From Nitrospiraceae bacterium (GTDB lineage Bacteria > Nitrospirota > Nitrospiria > Nitrospirales > UBA8639), in contig DOFS01000357.1 of assembly GCA_003523945.1 (NCBI GenBank), forward strand, positions 1-19,466: DNA of 19,466 bases. Reading direction: 5' to 3'. This document shows, piece after piece, positions 15,879 through 19,466 of this stretch. Numbering within the stretch: position 1 is the first letter of the stretch; each line of letters starts with the position of its first letter. Below the pieces are notes generated by a model that saw only the letters and a program-made list of their open reading frames with translations, searched no databases and was not told the DNA's origin. The translations under genes and the position numbers were made by a program.

Positions 15879-17006
15879 TTAGATGCGTATCTGTCCCGGC
15901 CTCCAGCCGAGGTGAGAGAGAGATTCCAACACATGACGACGGAGATTGTCATTCTTGGTCGATTTTAGGATTTTTAATAGGGGATCTACCGCCGGTTGAC
16001 CAAACTGCGTCAAGGCTTCAGCGGCTTCTGTCCGCAAGAGCGTACTCTGCAGCGCCTGAACAAGGGTCGGGATAGCTTGTGGGTCGCGTATCTTCGCCAA
16101 GGCCCTGATGGCGGCTTCCAGGGGAGGAAGGTCTTCTTTGTATCGAGGGTCGGTGCAACCTTCCATGCGATCCTCATAGGCTTCCTTGGGCAGAGAGTTG
16201 ACTAACGCGATTAACGCGGGAATGGCTTCGGTTGAACGGATCTGACCTAGGGCCTCAATCGAAGGCAATTTGAGCGAAGGCGTATTGAGGGCGAGGGACG
16301 AAAGCAGCAGAGGAATGGCACGGGGATCGCCGATCTGTCCCAATGCGCGCACGGCGTCCTGGCGTACGGCAGTATCGGAATCCTCAAGAACCAGAATCAT
16401 TAAATGTCCCACCGCTTCCATGGGTTTCAAGAGGGCTAAAGCTTCAACTGCGCGCAACCGGATTTTCCAATTCTGATCCTTCAGTTTTTCTAATAATTTC
16501 GGAATGCTGGTATCGCCGATGGCTTGAATGGCCCGTCCGGCTTCTTCTCGAACGGCCGGCACTTTGTCCTGGAGGAGTAAGATCAACGTATCAATGGCTT
16601 GGGGGTTCTTAATACGACCAAGGCCCTTGGCTGCCGACATACGCACAATCCAGTTAGGGCCCAATGCCGCGGATAACAAGGGATCTAAGGCCTGTTCATT
16701 GGCGATATCGGCCAGAATACACGCGGCGGATTCCTGAACCTGAAGATTGGTATCCTGGAGGCAAAACCCTAGCGAGAGGATTGCCGGTTCGCCAAGTGCT
16801 TTTAAGGCAGAGGTTGCGGCTTCCCGTACGGCCCGGTCAGAGTCACGAAGCGTCCGAATTAGGGGTTGAATGCTTCGGGGATCGCCTAGACGCCCAAGGG
16901 CAACTGCCGCATCTTCGCGCACGCCCCAATCTTCATCGTCCAGGGCGGAAATATGTTCGGCGACCGAGTCGATCATGTCTGTTGCACTTAAAGTAATTGG
17001 GACCAC
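15879..17006 (-). CDS. HEAT-repeat protein, PBS-lyase type (first gene of HEAT operon)
   Basis: 375 residues with about eleven repeats. Well-formed units include DDEDWGVREDAAVALGRLGD, RDSDRAVREAATSALKALGE, GPNWIVRMSAAKGLGRIKNP and EDSDTAVRQDAVRALGQIGD. An insertion around residues 260-285 (EAYEDRMEGCTDPRYKEDLP) interrupts the solenoid and holds the only charged loop. It ends HLGWRPGQIRI. The start given is GTG 17004-17006. No ribosome site is visible, and ATG at 16976, just before the first repeat, is an equal candidate. As the first gene it should carry the operon promoter in 17007-17133, but only a weak TTGACC-N18-TAACGT pair was found. It is likely cytoplasmic, and the function is unknown. 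Confidence 0.85.
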   Translation of the reverse strand: MVPITLSATDMIDSVAEHISALDDEDWGVREDAAVALGRLGDPRSIQPLIRTLRDSDRAVREAATSALKALGEPAILSLGFCLQDTNLQVQESAACILADIANEQALDPLLSAALGPNWIVRMSAAKGLGRIKNPQAIDTLILLLQDKVPAVREEAGRAIQAIGDTSIPKLLEKLKDQNWKIRLRAVEALALLKPMEAVGHLMILVLEDSDTAVRQDAVRALGQIGDPRAIPLLLSSLALNTPSLKLPSIEALGQIRSTEAIPALIALVNSLPKEAYEDRMEGCTDPRYKEDLPPLEAAIRALAKIRDPQAIPTLVQALQSTLLRTEAAEALTQFGQPAVDPLLKILKSTKNDNLRRHVLESLSHLGWRPGQIRI

Positions 17007-17133
17007 GCTTTCGGAAGAAGCGGGTCTCCCCTACCATTAGGGAAAACCCGAAGTTCGACGTTACCACACGATTTTTTTGGGGGTCAATGAGAAAGAGGAC
17101 CATTTGCCTGTACGGGTGATTGGTAGGCAGGTG

Positions 17134-17499
17134 CTACACCGATCGAAACACCGCTAGGAGGTCACTCAAAGCTAACATTTTTATCCTCAAAACCTCATGT
17201 TCCTGGTGCAGGCTGGTTTTGATGGTCTGATCGGTCGGAGATTTCAAGAATTGTTCACACATTGTTGTGATTCGCTGAAATTCCGTCTCCGCCTTATTTT
17301 TTACGACACGATTTGACGCGAGAAGCTCCGTCACCTGGGTGTGAGTCTCGGTCAGATGTTTTTGGAATTCTCCTTCCGGGAGTGAGCGTTTAGTGGCCTC
17401 ATCCAGGCAACGATCGATGTATTGGGAGAGGAGGACATAAAATCTCACCAGCGTTTCGGTTGTGGTGATGTGCGGGAGAGTTGTGTCAGGTTCAGTCAT
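17134..17499 (-). CDS. Helical hypothetical protein (121 aa)
   Basis: ATG at 17497-17499 was chosen because GAAAGGA lies 6 bases upstream. The open frame runs further to 17577 but without a ribosome site. The protein starts MTEPDTTLPHITTTETLVRF and is then almost all alpha-helical and charged, with a likely antiparallel coiled coil: YVLLSQYIDRCLDEATKR, HLTETHTQVTELLASNRVVK, ETEFQRITTMCEQFLKS, LHQEHEVLRIKMLALSDLL. There is no signal peptide or membrane segment. I do not recognise the family. It lies upstream of the HEAT operon in the same direction, with a 127-base gap to the first HEAT gene. It could be part of the same transcript, but the gap makes that uncertain. Confidence 0.65.
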   Translation of the reverse strand: MTEPDTTLPHITTTETLVRFYVLLSQYIDRCLDEATKRSLPEGEFQKHLTETHTQVTELLASNRVVKNKAETEFQRITTMCEQFLKSPTDQTIKTSLHQEHEVLRIKMLALSDLLAVFRSV

Positions 17500-17704
17500 G
17501 ATCGTTCCTTTCAGGTTAGGCCTTTTATTCTTAAAGGTGGAAACCGTTGGTATAAATGCCGGGTTCCGCACAGGCATTTTTTCATTCTGTCAATAACGGT
17601 AATATGGTGCAAGTCCTGAATGATGTGTCGGGGAGAAGGCCTTCCCGGTTTCGGTCAATCCGCTAGGAACGGGGATTGTGATCTCCTGATCCGGAGGGAG
17701 CCTT

Positions 17705-17824
17705 ATTGAAATTGAAAAAATCTGCGAAGAAATAGAAGAAGTTACGGTTACTGAATATTTTTTTAAACAATTGCTTGGTCAGGTGTGCAAGGGGAACGTC
17801 CTCTCCATGAGTTTTGATGAGTAA
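17705..17824 (+). pseudogene. Possible gene remnant or ATT-started small ORF
   Basis: The frame ending TAA at 17822-17824 encodes a natural-looking acidic peptide: IEIEKICEEIEEVTVTEYFF, then KQLLGQVCKGNVLSMSFDE. No ATG, GTG or TTG lies in frame after the stop at 17687. However, GGAGGG at 17693-17698 sits 6 bases before an ATT (17705). A second frame, ATG 17620 to TGA 17709, overlaps it by about 20 bases in the -1 register. A single-base shift near 17689 would join them into one protein of about 60 residues. An open minus-strand frame (17663-17872) covers the same bases but is Phe-rich, as expected of an antisense shadow. No family is recognised. Confidence 0.22.
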
Positions 17825-18000
17825 TCGAGAAGGGATCAATTCTGACTCCGCCACGGTTGGTGGAGGTTCCACTGCATGATTTCAAGGCCAAATGACCGGA
17901 AATAAACCTTCATTCTATAGTTATTACAGGAAGAACCGAATTCAGTAGACACAATACAAAGAATGCGGCGTTTTTACGTTGACGATTGGGTCCCAGTCGC

Positions 18001-18035
18001 AAAAATGAGAATGAACCTGGCGCTTCCAGGTTCAT
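18001..18035 (-). terminator. Rho-independent-type terminator after the 149-aa gene
   Basis: ATGAACCTGG (18011-18020) and CCAGGTTCAT (18026-18035) form a perfect 10-bp stem with a 5-base loop. Read on the minus strand it is followed by TCTCATTTTTG. It begins about 20 bases after the stop codon of the minus-strand gene ending at 18056. Confidence 0.65.
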
Positions 18036-18055
18036 AATTACTGTATTGTCCTTGT

Positions 18056-18505
18056 TTATCCTTTCCCTACATCAATAAATATTTTTGCCTCGGTTATGGT
18101 GTTACCTGAATATCGGTTAGTCATGACTTTCAGACAGTCATCTTCTAAAAACACATTTATGCCAAATGGCCGAAGGTTGCATTGAGTAATTTCCGCACTC
18201 TCGGTTGTGATTTCTTTGACTTCAAGAACCATGCTGTCTGACAGGGCTACCTGGATCACCTTTTCCTTGGTTCTGACCGTAATCACATCAAGCAACGATT
18301 CGTTTTTGCTGACTATTGGTCGCCATTCTGTTCCTTTTTGGTCCGCAGGAATGGTCACCCAAATCTCGGGAGTTTCACCTTTTCCAATTAAAACTGGAAT
18401 AAACCCATTGACTGAAACTAATGCCACACCATCTATTAATTTGTTCGTGGCAATTTCTAACTGGTTGTAAGGTGTAAACTCTTTTGGAAGCGAGTCTAAT
18501 TTCAT
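18056..18505 (-). CDS. Hypothetical protein (149 aa), beta-rich
   Basis: ATG at 18503-18505 has AGAGGA 5 bases upstream, and the frame ends 20 bases before a good terminator, so it is very likely a real single-gene unit. The sequence is dominated by alternating hydrophobic strands (DGVALVSVNGFIPVLIGKG, PEIWVTIPADQKG, KVIQVALSDSMVLEVKEI, INVFLEDDCLKVMTNRYSGN). It ends in a strand, EAKIFIDVGKG. There is no signal peptide, membrane helix or cysteine-rich motif. Its base composition is more AT-rich than that of the HEAT operon, which may hint at separate ancestry, but the signal is weak. I do not recognise the family. Confidence 0.75.
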   Translation of the reverse strand: MKLDSLPKEFTPYNQLEIATNKLIDGVALVSVNGFIPVLIGKGETPEIWVTIPADQKGTEWRPIVSKNESLLDVITVRTKEKVIQVALSDSMVLEVKEITTESAEITQCNLRPFGINVFLEDDCLKVMTNRYSGNTITEAKIFIDVGKG

Positions 18506-18627
18506 TGTTTCCTCTTTAACATTATCTGTGACAGGGATAATTTGGGGGGATGAAAAGACTGTCAGTAATAGCGATTTTTTTGGCTTAAATCAACTCTCGT
18601 GAGATTGTGCCTCTTGCTGCGCCAGGC

Positions 18628-19466
18628 TTACCTGGTTTCCTCCTGGAAGGATTTAAGAAGCGAAATGATGAGAATGATGATGACGAAGACAAAAGGAAAT
18701 GCGGCTAAAATTGCTCCGGTTTGCAGGCCTTTGAGTCCGCCGGACCAAAGGAGGATCGAGGCCGACAGGGACTGAATAACCCCCCAGGTGAATTTGACCC
18801 GATTCGGGGGGTTGAGGCTGCCGTTCGTGGTTAAGGTGCCCAAGACGAAGGTGGCAGAGTCGGCTGAGGTGATGAAAAATGTCCCGATGAGAAAAATTGC
18901 GAGGAGCGACATGACCGTGCCCATCGGATATTGTTCCAAGACGGTAAATAGCAGAACCTCAATACCTTGCGTTTCCATGACGGCTTTCAGGGGAGTGTTC
19001 TGAAACAGTTCCAATGCGATACCGGTTCCGCCAAAGACAGTGAACCAGAACGCACAAAAGAGCGATGGAACAAGCAACACGCCCAGCACAAATTGTCGCA
19101 CGGTCCGGCCTTTGGAAATCCTGGCGATGAAGGTGCCCACAAACGGCGCCCAGGCGATCCACCAGGCCCAATAAAATAAGGTCCAGTTATGAATCCAGGT
19201 GGAGTCTCGAAAGGGCGCGAGGTTCAGGCTCATCGTAGGAAGGTTTTGGATGTAGTGTCCGAAGGTCGAGGGAAACACGGACATGATGAAGTGCGTTGGA
19301 CCGAGAAACAGCAAGAAAAATAGGAGAGTCAGCGCCAGAACCATATTCATATTACTGAGATATTTGATGCCTCGTTGGAGTCCGGTCTGAGCGGAAAGCA
19401 TAAAGAGCACAGTGACAGTGGCGATGACCGCTATTTGAGTAGCCAGAGTGTTGGGCACCGCAAACA
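18628..19466 (-). CDS. BCCT family transporter (betaine/carnitine/choline), C-terminal part
   Basis: The reading frame is open through the right window edge (upstream codons encode F-A before the VPNTLATQ stretch), so the 5' half lies outside. The visible 278 or so residues contain the BCCT signature WTLFYWAWWIAWAPFVG, then TFIARISKGRTVRQFVLGVL, and later FLIGTFFITSADSATFVLGT. The Trp/Tyr-rich helix forms the substrate aromatic box in known members such as BetP. About seven membrane helices are visible, and the C-terminal tail is short (LLKSFQEETR). That suggests little osmosensory extension of the BetP type. The protein imports a quaternary amine, probably for osmoprotection, but the exact substrate cannot be told. 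It ends 122 bases upstream of the 149-residue gene, same strand, without a clear terminator between. Confidence 0.92.
   Translation of the reverse strand, partial: FAVPNTLATQIAVIATVTVLFMLSAQTGLQRGIKYLSNMNMVLALTLLFFLLFLGPTHFIMSVFPSTFGHYIQNLPTMSLNLAPFRDSTWIHNWTLFYWAWWIAWAPFVGTFIARISKGRTVRQFVLGVLLVPSLFCAFWFTVFGGTGIALELFQNTPLKAVMETQGIEVLLFTVLEQYPMGTVMSLLAIFLIGTFFITSADSATFVLGTLTTNGSLNPPNRVKFTWGVIQSLSASILLWSGGLKGLQTGAILAAFPFVFVIIILIISLLKSFQEETR

Larger units (their letters stand above)
17500..18055. other. Intergenic region of about 550 bases with hairpins and fragmentary frames
   Basis: No standard gene is supported. A 7-bp inverted repeat, AAATGCC (17554-17560) and GGCATTT (17573-17579), is followed by T residues on the plus strand. 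It lies in the leader of the 121-residue gene. CAATCC/GGATTG pairing around 17657-17679 hints at local RNA structure. A fragmentary plus-strand frame is described separately, and a terminator lies at the right end. Confidence 0.4.

Noticed and set aside
13265..17006. Phycobilin lyase (CpcE/CpcF) assignment for the HEAT proteins
   Set aside because: Only the repeat class matches. No phycobiliprotein or bilin genes are present, and the repeats are widespread in non-phototrophs.
13987..17006. Recurrent DNA motif around GATCGCCAATTTT that looks like dispersed repeats or an array
   Set aside because: It is the DNA trace of repeated HEAT codons in frame, with irregular spacing and divergence; it is not a CRISPR or mobile repeat.
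17606..17616. GGTGCAAGTCC resembling part of a cobalamin riboswitch
   Set aside because: The rest of the conserved core and the B12 box are missing, and no cobalamin gene follows.
17663..17872. Minus-strand 69-codon frame with a GTG start
   Set aside because: No ribosome site, and a Phe-rich run (antisense of GAA/AAA codons) suggests a shadow of the plus-strand frame. It is not fully excluded.

Overview
The window looks like chromosomal DNA from a Gram-negative bacterium. The signs are an AsmA-type envelope protein, two predicted lipoproteins, an FtsX-type inner-membrane ABC exporter with a periplasmic esterase, and strong Shine-Dalgarno sites. Base composition is moderate, and there is no phage, transposon or CRISPR signal. 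The protein style (many HEAT-repeat proteins, small membrane proteins, CDGSH and ChaN-like proteins) would fit a Nitrospirota member such as Nitrospira. That is inference, because no marker gene in the window proves it.

Left part (1-3708): the N-terminal third of a minus-strand DNA polymerase I gene runs off the left edge. A divergent AsmA-family gene follows, then a stand-alone CheY-like response regulator (minus) and a tiny one-helix membrane protein (minus). About 570 bases with no convincing gene come next.

Envelope block (3709-9745): ybbP-ybbA (minus, ATGA overlap) and a divergent tesA reproduce the arrangement known from E. coli. Here TesA is a predicted lipoprotein with Asp after the lipid-carrying Cys. 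Downstream, a 55-residue membrane protein (minus) precedes a two-CDGSH iron-sulfur protein and a ChaN-like lipoprotein, both minus and probably co-transcribed.

Central part (9881-13158): a 435-residue protein of unknown function carries a methyltransferase-like glycine motif. A 50-residue protein, a tRNA-Gly(GCC) on the minus strand and UDP-glucose 6-dehydrogenase (ugd) follow. The tRNA and ugd have good divergent sigma70-type promoters whose -35 boxes overlap.

HEAT block (13265-17006): four consecutive minus-strand genes encode proteins built almost entirely of PBS-lyase-type HEAT repeats (about 1,200 residues in total). They form a probable operon of unknown function, and the last one carries an extra N-terminal beta-rich domain. 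This is the most unusual part of the window.

Right part (17134-19466): two uncharacterised minus-strand genes flank a roughly 550-base region that holds only a fragmentary plus-strand reading frame. The window ends inside a minus-strand BCCT-family (betaine/choline/carnitine) transporter.
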